From the NCBI GenBank assembly GCA_963840245.1, contig CAWIYI010000020.1, positions 62,001 through 126,000 on the forward strand: 64,000 bases of DNA, written 5' to 3'. Within the stretch, counting starts at the first letter, position 1; each line of letters opens with the position of its first letter. Shown here piece by piece: positions 37,813 through 46,062 of this stretch. The notes under the pieces are model-generated. The model saw only the letters and a program-made list of their open reading frames with translations. It was not told where the DNA came from and made no database searches. This stretch comes from Bog-473 sp963840245 (GTDB lineage: Bacteria > Actinomycetota > Acidimicrobiia > Acidimicrobiales > RAAP-2). The position numbers were made by a program, and so were the translations under genes.

Positions 37813-38235
37813 ATGAGCGACGAGCAGTCCGGTGCCCTCGACGCCTTCGACCTCACCCGCACCTTCGTCCACCTGGGCCGGGATTCCACCGCGACCCCGC
37901 TGCCCGACTTCGAGTGGTCTGCGGAGCACGTCGAGGCCTATCGCCGCAGGTTCGCCTCCGACGGGAAGGAGGGGCGGCTGGTCTGCATCATCGCCCAGGA
38001 CGCGACATGGGACGGCTGGGAACGCCACCCGGCCGGGGAAGAGGTCGTCGTCCTGCTCTCAGGTCGCGTCGACATCGTGCAGGAGCTCGACGGCACCGAC
38101 CACGTCGTCGAGCTGCGACCGGGCGAGGCCATGGTCAATCCTGCGAACGTGTGGCACACGGCCCGGGTCCACGAGCCAGGTTCGGCGCTCTTCATCACGC
38201 CCGGCGACGGCACGGAGCATCGCCCGCTCGCCTGA
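37813..38235 (+). CDS. Cupin-domain protein
   Basis: A 140-residue single-domain cupin. The beta-barrel motif is WERHPAGEEVVVLLSGRVDI (G-x5-H-x-x-x-E variant: His then Glu four residues on) followed by LRPGEAMVNPANVWHTARV supplying the second histidine. Metal binding is plausible. It follows the NIPSNAP-like gene by 16 bp and ends 3 bp from a convergent gene. Substrate unknown. Confidence 0.82.
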   Translation: MSDEQSGALDAFDLTRTFVHLGRDSTATPLPDFEWSAEHVEAYRRRFASDGKEGRLVCIIAQDATWDGWERHPAGEEVVVLLSGRVDIVQELDGTDHVVELRPGEAMVNPANVWHTARVHEPGSALFITPGDGTEHRPLA

Positions 38236-38238
38236 GCC

Positions 38239-39132
38239 TCAACGAACAGGTGCCAGGTCGTGCGGGCCTTGGGGCGGGTATCCCCCGGCGTCCCGTATCG
38301 CCTGGCCCCACGGGACGAGAAGGGCGAGCAACTCGTCGAACGAGTCACCGAGGGCATGGACGATGACGTCGCACTGGGCGTCGGTCGCCACCTCGACCGA
38401 CTCGCGCAACGCTCGCCCCTCGGCCGTGAACGCGCCCTCGGCGACCAGGCCCCGATCCGCCAGCCGGGCCTCCGCCGCATCGAGCTGATCGGCCGACCAC
38501 GCACGCGTCCGGATGTAACTCCGCATCGGGAGGCCCCAGTAGAGCTCGGTGAGCAGTCCGACCTCGGTCGCGTCGAGGCCGGCCGATGTCCAGGCCGCCG
38601 TGTGGGCGTCGCCCCGGTACTCACGCAACAGGTCCGCGAGACGCCACATGTCGCCCATCGGGTCCCCGGGCAGTCCGGCGCTCAGGAGGCCGGCGAAGAG
38701 CGGCTTGCCCTCGGGACGCAGCGGCGCCACCGCCGCGGCCAACAGCTCCGTCGCGCGCTCCAGACCGGCAGGTTCGGTGCCGAGGACCCGCACCAACTGG
38801 CCGACCGCACCACGGGTACGCGCCGCACAGACGGTGGCCGCGTCCACCTTGGTCCAGCCGAACTCGACCGCCGGCACCACCGCGTCGGGGTTGAAGACCG
38901 CGAACGCGGCGGCGACCACCTCGCCGGGCACCTGACCCATCACAGAACCACGGCTCGTGAAGTAGGCCGGCCCGTCGGGGAGCTGCACGCCACCGGGGAG
39001 CGACCCCGGGCTGGGCGAGAAGCCGAGCTCGGCGTAGGCCGCGTGGCATTCGGGGGAGAAGTACACCTGGCCGGCGACGGGCTCCAGCGCCATGGCCAGC
39101 TTTCTTGTCGAGGAACTGCGCAACCGGGTCAC
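38239..39132 (-). CDS. SCO6745-family helix-rich protein
   Basis: About 297 residues from the GTG at 39132, chosen because the conserved region begins at RKLAMALEPVAGQVYFSPEC; the frame is open to 39207. Other family segments are AYFTSRGSVMGQVPGEVVAA, FAVFNPDAVVPAVEFGWTK and TELYWGLPMRSYIRTRAWS, followed by a helix-turn-helix-like C-terminal part (ADQLDAAEARLADRGLVAEG). Function is not known; actinobacterial members are often called HTH proteins. Convergent with the cupin gene, divergent from the bPH2 gene pair. Confidence 0.7.
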   Translation of the reverse strand: MTRLRSSSTRKLAMALEPVAGQVYFSPECHAAYAELGFSPSPGSLPGGVQLPDGPAYFTSRGSVMGQVPGEVVAAAFAVFNPDAVVPAVEFGWTKVDAATVCAARTRGAVGQLVRVLGTEPAGLERATELLAAAVAPLRPEGKPLFAGLLSAGLPGDPMGDMWRLADLLREYRGDAHTAAWTSAGLDATEVGLLTELYWGLPMRSYIRTRAWSADQLDAAEARLADRGLVAEGAFTAEGRALRESVEVATDAQCDVIVHALGDSFDELLALLVPWGQAIRDAGGYPPQGPHDLAPVR

Positions 39133-39174
39133 ATTTGCCACCCTAGGTCGGGGCGTTCCCTTAACGTCGTATCC

Positions 39175-39654
39175 GTGACGACGGGGGGCGAACAGCTCTG
39201 GCTCCACCCTTCCCCGGGCCTGTGGCGGATGCGGCGGGCCGAGGTGGTGACGATCTCGGTGGTGCTCGCGGCGTTCTTCGGGCTGGTCTTCGTGGCCGCC
39301 GTCAGCCTGTTGGCCGGGCTCATCAGCGTCGTGGTGGTGGTGGCACTGGGCGCGACGCTTTCATGGTTCCTGCGCCGTCGCTTCCGGGCCTGGCGCTACC
39401 AGGAGCGCAACGAGGACCTCATCGTCGCCCGCGGGGTCATGGTGCAACGGCTCTCCGTCGTGCCCTACGGAAGGATGCAGTTCGTCGAAGTCACGGCCGG
39501 ACCGGTCGAGCGCCTCTTCCAGCTGTCGACGGTCAAACTCCACACGGCGGCGGCGGCCAGCGACGCCCGCATCCCCGGGCTCGAGCGGGCCGAGGCGGCG
39601 CGCCTCCGCGACCGGCTCACCGAGCTGGGCGAGTCGATGGCGGCGGGGATGTGA
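39175..39654 (+). CDS. Bacterial PH-domain (DUF304) membrane protein, YdbS-like
   Basis: GTG 39175; 159 residues. Two hydrophobic segments (VVTISVVLAAFFGLVFVAAV and LISVVVVVALGATLSWFL) are followed by one bPH2 domain starting RAWRYQERNEDLIVARGVMV with the typical RLSVVPYGRMQFVEV strand pair. Its TGA overlaps the GTG start of the next gene (GTGA). The pair resembles Bacillus ydbS-ydbT, envelope proteins affecting antimicrobial sensitivity. Confidence 0.82.
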   Translation: MTTGGEQLWLHPSPGLWRMRRAEVVTISVVLAAFFGLVFVAAVSLLAGLISVVVVVALGATLSWFLRRRFRAWRYQERNEDLIVARGVMVQRLSVVPYGRMQFVEVTAGPVERLFQLSTVKLHTAAAASDARIPGLERAEAARLRDRLTELGESMAAGM

Positions 39655-41120
39655 CCGAGGTCGTCCCTGAACCTGTCGACCCGGACGACGACTGGCAGCG
39701 TCTCCACCCGCTCACGCCCCTGGCCCGAGTGGGCCGGTTCGCCCCGGCCCTCGTCCTCCTCTTCCTGGTGTCGACGCTCCACTCGAAGGCCGAGAACGGC
39801 CAGGCCCAGACCGTCTATCTCGTGGTGATCACCCTGGCTTCCGCCGTCTACGGCTACGTCCACTGGATCGTGACCCGTTGGCGCCTCGAGGGGGACACGC
39901 TCAGGATCGAGACCGGGCTCGTCAAGAAGGACTCCCGACGGCTCCCGCTGGCCCGCATCCAGGCGGTCGACATCGTCCGTCCCCTCCTGGCGCGCCTGCT
40001 CGGCGTCTCGGAGTTGCGCATCCGCCTGGCGGGATCGGGGTCGACCGACGGCAAGCTCGCCTACCTGTCCGAGGCGCAGGCGGCCGAGTTGCGCCTGGTG
40101 CTGCTGGCGGGCCACGTCGACGCCGACGTCGCCGTGTCGAGCAACACCGGCCTGCCGATGGCCACCGTGGACACGGGTCGCCTGCTCGCGTCCGTCTTCC
40201 TCTCCCTGATCACGATCCTGCTCATCGGCACAGTGGCCGCGCTGGCCGTGCTCGACCAGTTCGAACCGAAGACGGCGGCCGCCGCGGCGGGGTTCCTCGT
40301 CGTCTACCTCCTCAGCGCCGCCGGCGTCATCTGGCGCCGGCTCTCGGGTCAGTTCGCCTTCATTGCCGTCGAGGCTCCCGAGGGCGTGCGCATCCGGCGC
40401 GGGTTGCTGCAGACCACCTCTGAGACCGTGCCCTACGGCAGGATCCAGGCGGTGCGCCAGGTGGAGCCCCTGCTGTGGCGACCCTTCGGGTGGTGCCGTC
40501 TCGAAGTGGACGTGGCGGGCTCCACCGCGCGCAACCAGCGGGGCGAGGGCACGAACGTGGTCCGCAAAGCGCTGCTCCCCGTGGGGTCGCAGCAGGACTC
40601 CTGGCACCTCCTGGCCCGCCTGCTCGGCGCACCGGATCCGGAGCGGACGGCACCGCCGGGGCGGGCCCGCCTGAAGGCCCCGCTGAGCTTCCACTTCCTC
40701 TCCGCCGGACACGACGGCGCGCACGCCGTGTGCGTGACGGGTCGCCTCAACCGGGCCACCACCTGGGTGCCCTTGGAGAAGACGCAGAGCATCCGGCGGG
40801 TCCAGGGCCCGCTGCAGCGACCCCTCGGCCTGGCCACCGTCCACGTCGACGTCGCCGGGAAGCGGGCGCGGGCCGAGTTCCGGGACCGCGGGGTCGAGGA
40901 GGCGGACCGGCTCGTGACCGAGCTGACCGCCCTGAGCCGGTCGGCCCGGCTGCGCGAGCGCAGGAACAGCTCGGCGTCGCGCCCCGACGACGCCCCGTCA
41001 GGCTGGTACCCGGACCCCGCGGGACGCCACGAACTGCGCTACTGGCACGAGGGCCGCTGGACCGAGCAGGTGGCCGACGGCGGTCGGCGGAGTGCCGATG
41101 CGGCTACGCCCGCGCCGTGA
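39651..41120 (+). CDS. Multi-bPH2-domain membrane protein, YdbT-like, with C-terminal DUF2510
   Basis: Starts at GTG 39651 overlapping the preceding stop. The 489-residue protein has two helix pairs and three bPH2-type domains (LEGDTLRIETGLVKKDSRRL; APEGVRIRRGLLQTTSETVP; DGAHAVCVTGRLNRATTWVP), like YdbT, and then a DUF2510 module PSGWYPDPAGRHELRYWHEG at the C-terminus, an uncommon place for it. Operon partner of the YdbS-like gene. The 3' end overlaps the convergent P450 gene by 17 bp. Confidence 0.83.
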   Translation: MTEVVPEPVDPDDDWQRLHPLTPLARVGRFAPALVLLFLVSTLHSKAENGQAQTVYLVVITLASAVYGYVHWIVTRWRLEGDTLRIETGLVKKDSRRLPLARIQAVDIVRPLLARLLGVSELRIRLAGSGSTDGKLAYLSEAQAAELRLVLLAGHVDADVAVSSNTGLPMATVDTGRLLASVFLSLITILLIGTVAALAVLDQFEPKTAAAAAGFLVVYLLSAAGVIWRRLSGQFAFIAVEAPEGVRIRRGLLQTTSETVPYGRIQAVRQVEPLLWRPFGWCRLEVDVAGSTARNQRGEGTNVVRKALLPVGSQQDSWHLLARLLGAPDPERTAPPGRARLKAPLSFHFLSAGHDGAHAVCVTGRLNRATTWVPLEKTQSIRRVQGPLQRPLGLATVHVDVAGKRARAEFRDRGVEEADRLVTELTALSRSARLRERRNSSASRPDDAPSGWYPDPAGRHELRYWHEGRWTEQVADGGRRSADAATPAP

Positions 41121-42345
41121 GGCGCATCGGGAAGTGGTCGATGGAGCGGATGCCAGCCGTGTAGACGAGCGTGTGGCCCGGCACGACCTCGTAGTCGGGG
41201 ATCCGCTTGTGCCACTCCCGCAATGCCACCCGCAGCTCGAGGCGGGCCAGGTGCGAGCCCAGGCATCGATGGATGCCGCCGCCAAAGGCGATGTGCGGGT
41301 TGACCTCGCGGTCGAAGCGCACGACGTCACCGTCGGGGAATTCGGCCTGGTCGGTGTTCGCCGAGCCGATCATGACCATGAGCTGGTCCCCGGCGTGCAC
41401 GGGACAGCCGCCGAGCTCGGTGTCGGTCACGGCGACACGGGCGATGCTCATGACCGGGGTCTCCCAGCGCAGCAGCTCTTCGATGGCGTTCGGGATGATC
41501 GAAGGGTCATCCACCAGCTGGCGCCGGTGGTCCGCGTTCTGGGCCAGGAAGGAGAACATGCAGTCGAGTGTGGCGGTCACGGTGTCGAGGCCGGCAATGA
41601 GGAAGAGGAAGCAGATGTCGAGGATGTCCTCGCGGGTCAGCCGTTCGCCCTCCATATCGGCGTCGAGGAAGAGCGAGAGCAGGTCGTCCTGGCGTTCTTG
41701 CTCACGCTTGTCGAGCACCTGGTTGAAGTAGTCGTAGACCGAGTCCGCGATCTTCTGCTGGTAGTCGCTGGCCTCCTTCGAGTCCCGGGGCTTGCCGGTG
41801 ACGTGGTCCGGTCGGATGATGCCGTCCTTCATGGTGAGGAAGGTGTCGAGGTCCTCCGGAGGCAGTCCGAGGAGCGTGAGGAAGACCACGGAGGGAAACG
41901 GGACCGAGAACTCCTTGGCGAAGTCCACCTCGTCCTTGTCGATGAAACCATCGATCAGGTTGTTGACGAGAGCCGACACCTCGGCGTCCATCGCCTGCAT
42001 CTTGCGGGGAGCGAAGATCGGGTCGAGGAGCTTGCGGAACTTCTTGTGGTCGGGAGGGTCGATCTGCAGCGGAATCATCGGCCGCTTGTTCTTGAGGTCG
42101 ACCGCGTCCATGTTGGACGAGAAGATCTCGGGGTGCCGGAGGGCCTCCATGATGTCTTCCTTGCGCGACAGCATCACGGCTCGGCTCGAAAGCATCCCGT
42201 CGATCGGCAAGACCGGCATGTCGTCGCGCAGCATCTTCCAGACGGGCTGCGGGTTGGCGGCCATCTCGGGACCCATGTTCAGCGTCGAGCTCGAGTCGTC
42301 GCCGTGGCCGGCGTCCCCCTGGTTGGTCTCCAAAGTCTCTGACAT
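41104..42345 (-). CDS. Cytochrome P450
   Basis: Heme-thiolate monooxygenase, 413 residues. I-helix LIAGLDTVTATL (acid-threonine replaced by D-T), K-helix E-x-x-R in EELLRWETP, and heme loop FGGGIHRCLGSHLARLEL with the cysteine ligand. ATG 42345 lies 4 bp after the TetR stop, so the two form an operon. The substrate is unknown; no ferredoxin or reductase gene is adjacent. The frame is open upstream through the TetR gene but that part is antisense-frame noise. Confidence 0.93.
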   Translation of the reverse strand: MSETLETNQGDAGHGDDSSSTLNMGPEMAANPQPVWKMLRDDMPVLPIDGMLSSRAVMLSRKEDIMEALRHPEIFSSNMDAVDLKNKRPMIPLQIDPPDHKKFRKLLDPIFAPRKMQAMDAEVSALVNNLIDGFIDKDEVDFAKEFSVPFPSVVFLTLLGLPPEDLDTFLTMKDGIIRPDHVTGKPRDSKEASDYQQKIADSVYDYFNQVLDKREQERQDDLLSLFLDADMEGERLTREDILDICFLFLIAGLDTVTATLDCMFSFLAQNADHRRQLVDDPSIIPNAIEELLRWETPVMSIARVAVTDTELGGCPVHAGDQLMVMIGSANTDQAEFPDGDVVRFDREVNPHIAFGGGIHRCLGSHLARLELRVALREWHKRIPDYEVVPGHTLVYTAGIRSIDHFPMRLTARA

Positions 42346-42349
42346 CTGC

Positions 42350-42958
42350 TTACTCCGATCTGATCTGCAAAATGCGGTTGACTGACTGCACGAGCGAGGC
42401 GTCGTCCGTCTCGGGGATGATCCAGCTCGACGCGAAGAGGCGGACGATGACGTCGGCCAGCTGCTCGCGGCCGAGCGAGCCCGCCGCCACGGCTGGCACC
42501 GCGTCGAGGGCGTCCCCGAGCCGCAGCACGAGTTCTCCCCGCAACGACGGCAGGTGGTCGAGCAGGTAGCGCATGACGAAGCCGGACTCGGACTCGAAGA
42601 GAGGACGGCAGGGGTGTGTGCGGATGAAGTCGAAGGCATAGGCCATGAAGGCGGTGATGCGCTCCTCGGGAGAGACCGCGGCGGACAGCACGTCGTCGAT
42701 CCCGTCGGAGAAGCGCTGCGCGTCGAAGGCGGCCGCCGCCTCCAGCACGTGCTCCTTGCTGGGGAAGTACCGGTACAGGGTGCCCCGCGAGACCCCGGCC
42801 GCCTCGGCGATCTCCCGCATGCCGAGCCGGCGCACGCCGCGCCGGCCGATGAGCCCGAGCGCGGCGGTGAGGATCCGCTCCTCGGTCGAGTTGGACGACC
42901 CGCCGGAGGCGCCGTCGGGGGCGCGACCGGGGCCGACGTTCTGGAGCACCGCCGTCAT
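42350..42958 (-). CDS. TetR-family transcriptional regulator
   Basis: The 202-residue protein has an N-terminal HTH: RILTAALGLIGRRGVRRLGM then AEAAGVSRGTLYRYFPSKEH. The C-terminal ligand domain is unremarkable. A -10-like TAATAT on the minus strand (42968-42973) lies only ten bases from the ATG, so the mRNA is probably nearly leaderless. Likely represses itself and the downstream P450 through the palindrome at 42973-42996. Confidence 0.9.
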   Translation of the reverse strand: MTAVLQNVGPGRAPDGASGGSSNSTEERILTAALGLIGRRGVRRLGMREIAEAAGVSRGTLYRYFPSKEHVLEAAAAFDAQRFSDGIDDVLSAAVSPEERITAFMAYAFDFIRTHPCRPLFESESGFVMRYLLDHLPSLRGELVLRLGDALDAVPAVAAGSLGREQLADVIVRLFASSWIIPETDDASLVQSVNRILQIRSE

Positions 42959-42972
42959 CGAGAGTACATATT

Positions 42973-42996
42973 AGACACTTTCTGTATCTTTTGTCT
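42973..42996. promoter_or_regulatory. Candidate TetR operator
   Basis: Imperfect inverted repeat AGACA-N14-TGTCT in an unusually AT-rich spot for this genome, directly upstream of the regulator and touching its TAATAT -10 element. Position and shape fit autoregulation. Confidence 0.4.
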
Positions 42997-43040
42997 CTCC
43001 CCCGACGGTCGCCGGGCAGGACCGCCCTCCGCAACGGCGA

Positions 43041-45473
43041 TCAGGCTCTCCTCCTGGCCCTCCAGCTCCGGAGGGTCGGCACGACGAACAGCCCCGCCAG
43101 AGCCACCACTCCGACCAGGGAGGCCAACAACCCGAGAACATCGGCACCCGATGTCCCGTAGGTCAGCGACACGTCGTGACTGGTCGGCACGACCACCATG
43201 AGGTTGGGCGTCACCCGCCACGGACCGTCGGCCCCGCTGGCGTGCCAGTTCGGGAAGTAGGAGACCTTGACGAGCACCGGCGTCCCCACCTTCGAGACAT
43301 GGAAGCTGATGGACGAGTCGGTCTGCGACACCGCAGTCACCCGGGTCGTCCCGACGTGCTTGACCGGCGGCCGGATGTCGTCCACGGGGGTCCGGGGCCA
43401 CTCCGGCGGGCCGCTCTGGGCAAGCTCGACGTCCCATTTGCTCGGGTCGGTGTACCACTGCAGAGCCGGCCCCTCTTTCGTCGCGCTCCCCAGCCAGCTC
43501 GAGGGCCCCGGCTCCACCCCCGAGAGGACGACCGGGTCGTTGGCGAGGGGAGTGACGAGGGGCGAGTCCTTCACCAGGTAGATGTTCCAGGTGGTGTGCG
43601 TGACGGCCCCGCTGTAGTCGTAGGTCCACGGACCGGTCTTGGCGACGAGCTGCAGGTCCGGGTCGGCCGCGGCCTCCTGTTCGACCTCAGGGGTCTCCGC
43701 CATGAAGTACTTCACCCCGAGCAGTTGCAGGTGCTGCACCCCGAGCGTCACATTGAGGGAGCCGTAGGGGAGGCCGACTTCTGGCTCGGACGGGCCGGCG
43801 GACAGCTCCGCCTGATTGAGGAAGTGGTACGGCGTCGTGGTCGAGGACTCGAAGAGGAGGCCTTCCATGGAGTCGATGCAGCCGTTCGTCTCGTAGGGCA
43901 GGAGCATGAGTGCCTCGGGGGTGCCGAAGCGATTCTCGCTGGCGCTGTACTCCCACATCGCCCGTCCGCAGCCATAGCGTTTCCCGACGGCCGCCATCGT
44001 CTGCATGAGGGAGTGGAACTCCGGGTAGGAGGTCTGGCCCTGATATCCCTCGTAGTTGTAGTTGGACCAGTTCGTCACCTCGTTCGGCCCCACGGTGACC
44101 GGCAGCGACGACGCCGGGAGGATGAACGGCGGTACGACGGCCGCCATGACGGCCAACAGCCCGAGGATGGCGCCACCGACGGCACCCGGGCCCCAGCGCC
44201 GGGACGGCATCGCGGCTTCTTCCCAGGCCGGCTCGGCTGCGACCCGCCGGCGACGGTCTTGCGCCCGACGCCACGCCGTCGCCACTGCGATGCAGCCCGT
44301 CCCGAAGGCCCAGGCCGCCATGAGGTAGACGGAGATGAACCAGAGGGGCAGGAGGCGGACGTTGTAGAGGCTGCCCTGCGGGTCGAGCGCGGTCGCCAAT
44401 GCCGACACGATGCCCAACACCGTCACGGTGATGCCGAAGCGGCTCCGGGTCACGAACGCGGTGATGGCGCCGATGCCCGCGAGGACGAGGGCCCAGGCAT
44501 CGGCCTCCCGGAAGTACTGGGCCCAGCCTTCGACGTTGGTGTAGCCCATCGACGACGAGTACGCGTGCTCCAGCCCGAAGGGCACCAGCCACCACCCGGA
44601 GAGCAGCACCCCGATCGCCACCGTCGAGCCGGCCCACCACAGGGTGCGCGCCCGCGGCACCGGCTCCGCGGCAGCGTCGTTCCGCCAGATCCGCAGGGCC
44701 GAATCGTCGATGCCCCAGCGTCTCGGCAGCAGCTCGACGACAGTGAGGACGGCCGCTCCGCCCAGCGCGTACATCCCCGGGACGATGTGCGACAGGATGC
44801 AGCCGGCGAGCACGACCGCGGCCCAGCCGCGGTACCTACCCTCCCTCACCGCGCAGGCGAAGAGCCCGAGGAACAGCACCGCCAACGAGAGACTGAAGGA
44901 ATACGCGTACTCTCCGGCCAACGTCGAGAACAGGTTGCCGCCGTAGATGGTGAACGTGTAGTCGAAGAGGAAGGGCAGCGTGGCGGCGGCCAACAGGGTG
45001 GGGAGCGGGGCGCGGAGCCGGAAGAACCGGCCGCAGGCCCACGCACAGACGGGGAGCATGACCGAGCCGAGGATCGTGCCCAGCTTGAACGCGACGCCAT
45101 AGGGGATCACCCACCCGCCGATCGCGATGAACAGGTCGGGAATGGTGAAGTAGAAGGTGTAGAGCGGGAAGCCGTCGTACCAGCCCGGATCCCAGCCCGT
45201 GAGGTGGCCATGGCTGATCAGACTCTCGAGGAACTTGGGCATTGCGATGTGCGCGCCCGTGTCACCGCCGGTGGTCGTCGTGTTCGTGAGCAACATGCCC
45301 GGGTGGAGCTGCGAGAGCGTGACGACGATGACGCTGGCGATCGTGATCACCGTGATGGCTCCCGGCACCCACCACCAACTGCCGCGGGACGAGGTCCGGC
45401 CGGTTCGAGGAGCGGGGTCTGCCGCCGGCGGAACCTGCTCCATGACGGCCTCGACCCCGGATGGTTCAGTCAC
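43041..45473 (-). CDS. Large multi-pass membrane protein, PTPS-related (PF10131-like)
   Basis: About 810 residues from GTG 45473. It has roughly a dozen membrane helices and the family start TTGGDTGAHIAMPKFLESL, GWDPGWYDGFPLYTFYFTIP and PYGVAFKLGTILGSVMLPV, followed after residue 450 by a large extracytoplasmic domain and a final helix before an arginine-rich tail. These proteins resemble GT-C glycosyltransferases in layout (acidic first loop, TGAH and DGFP), suggesting sugar transfer in the envelope, but no activity is established. Single gene, antisense to several spurious open frames. Confidence 0.75.
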   Translation of the reverse strand: MTEPSGVEAVMEQVPPAADPAPRTGRTSSRGSWWWVPGAITVITIASVIVVTLSQLHPGMLLTNTTTTGGDTGAHIAMPKFLESLISHGHLTGWDPGWYDGFPLYTFYFTIPDLFIAIGGWVIPYGVAFKLGTILGSVMLPVCAWACGRFFRLRAPLPTLLAAATLPFLFDYTFTIYGGNLFSTLAGEYAYSFSLSLAVLFLGLFACAVREGRYRGWAAVVLAGCILSHIVPGMYALGGAAVLTVVELLPRRWGIDDSALRIWRNDAAAEPVPRARTLWWAGSTVAIGVLLSGWWLVPFGLEHAYSSSMGYTNVEGWAQYFREADAWALVLAGIGAITAFVTRSRFGITVTVLGIVSALATALDPQGSLYNVRLLPLWFISVYLMAAWAFGTGCIAVATAWRRAQDRRRRVAAEPAWEEAAMPSRRWGPGAVGGAILGLLAVMAAVVPPFILPASSLPVTVGPNEVTNWSNYNYEGYQGQTSYPEFHSLMQTMAAVGKRYGCGRAMWEYSASENRFGTPEALMLLPYETNGCIDSMEGLLFESSTTTPYHFLNQAELSAGPSEPEVGLPYGSLNVTLGVQHLQLLGVKYFMAETPEVEQEAAADPDLQLVAKTGPWTYDYSGAVTHTTWNIYLVKDSPLVTPLANDPVVLSGVEPGPSSWLGSATKEGPALQWYTDPSKWDVELAQSGPPEWPRTPVDDIRPPVKHVGTTRVTAVSQTDSSISFHVSKVGTPVLVKVSYFPNWHASGADGPWRVTPNLMVVVPTSHDVSLTYGTSGADVLGLLASLVGVVALAGLFVVPTLRSWRARRRA

Positions 45474-45654
45474 GCGCAACCGGGTACCGGCCGGCGCGGC
45501 GCACGGCACCCGTCACACCGCGGTCGTTCGGCCACATCGGGCTTACGTTACCGGCCCGGCCTCCGTTTGAGGGATCAGGCCAACGGTGGACCAGTGGCGG
45601 CGTCGCGCAAGAAAAGACGGGCCCTGAACAGGGAAGATGCCCGGATCAGCGCAG

Positions 45655-45960
45655 TCAGCGCACCGCCTCGACGTGCTCCGTGCCGCCGCGGGCACGACCC
45701 TCGCCGCGGAGGGCGTATCGCACCGGACGGAACACCGGAGAGAGCCCTCGGTCTCCGGAGGTCCGCGCCGAGTCGATGTCGGCCACGACCCGGTGCAGGG
45801 TCTCGTGCAGCCGCTTGCGCCTGAGACCACCGTTCTCCGTGTCGAAGTAGTAAGCCACCCCGAAACCGAGAGCGGAGACCACAACCCTCCCTGTGGCCCT
45901 CCTCCCTCGACGTACCCGCCTGCTTGCTGAACGCAACAGTCTCTGCCGGTTGATCTGCAT
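45655..45960 (-). CDS. Small membrane-associated protein, YtxH-like
   Basis: ATG 45960 with GAGGGAGG upstream. The 101-residue product is arginine rich with one weak hydrophobic segment (GRVVVSALGFGVAYYF) that leads into YYFDTENGGLRRKRLHE, resembling the 'YFFDPxxGxxRR' motif of YtxH-like actinobacterial envelope proteins. The tail is basic. Function unknown; it lies between the PTPS-related gene and the permease gene, all on the minus strand. Confidence 0.6.
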   Translation of the reverse strand: MQINRQRLLRSASRRVRRGRRATGRVVVSALGFGVAYYFDTENGGLRRKRLHETLHRVVADIDSARTSGDRGLSPVFRPVRYALRGEGRARGGTEHVEAVR

Positions 45961-46062
45961 CGCGCAGCCTCCCTCGAACAGAGCAATACCCGGGGGACAG
46001 CGTGCAAAAACTCGTGATTGCCATCGCCCCCGTCCGCATTGGGGCAAGCGACGGCGATGAGT

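Noticed and set aside
43176..45824. An 882-codon open frame opposite the PTPS-related gene
   Set aside because: Extremely Arg/Asp/Gly-rich low-complexity translation without domains; the minus-strand protein has membrane helices and family motifs.
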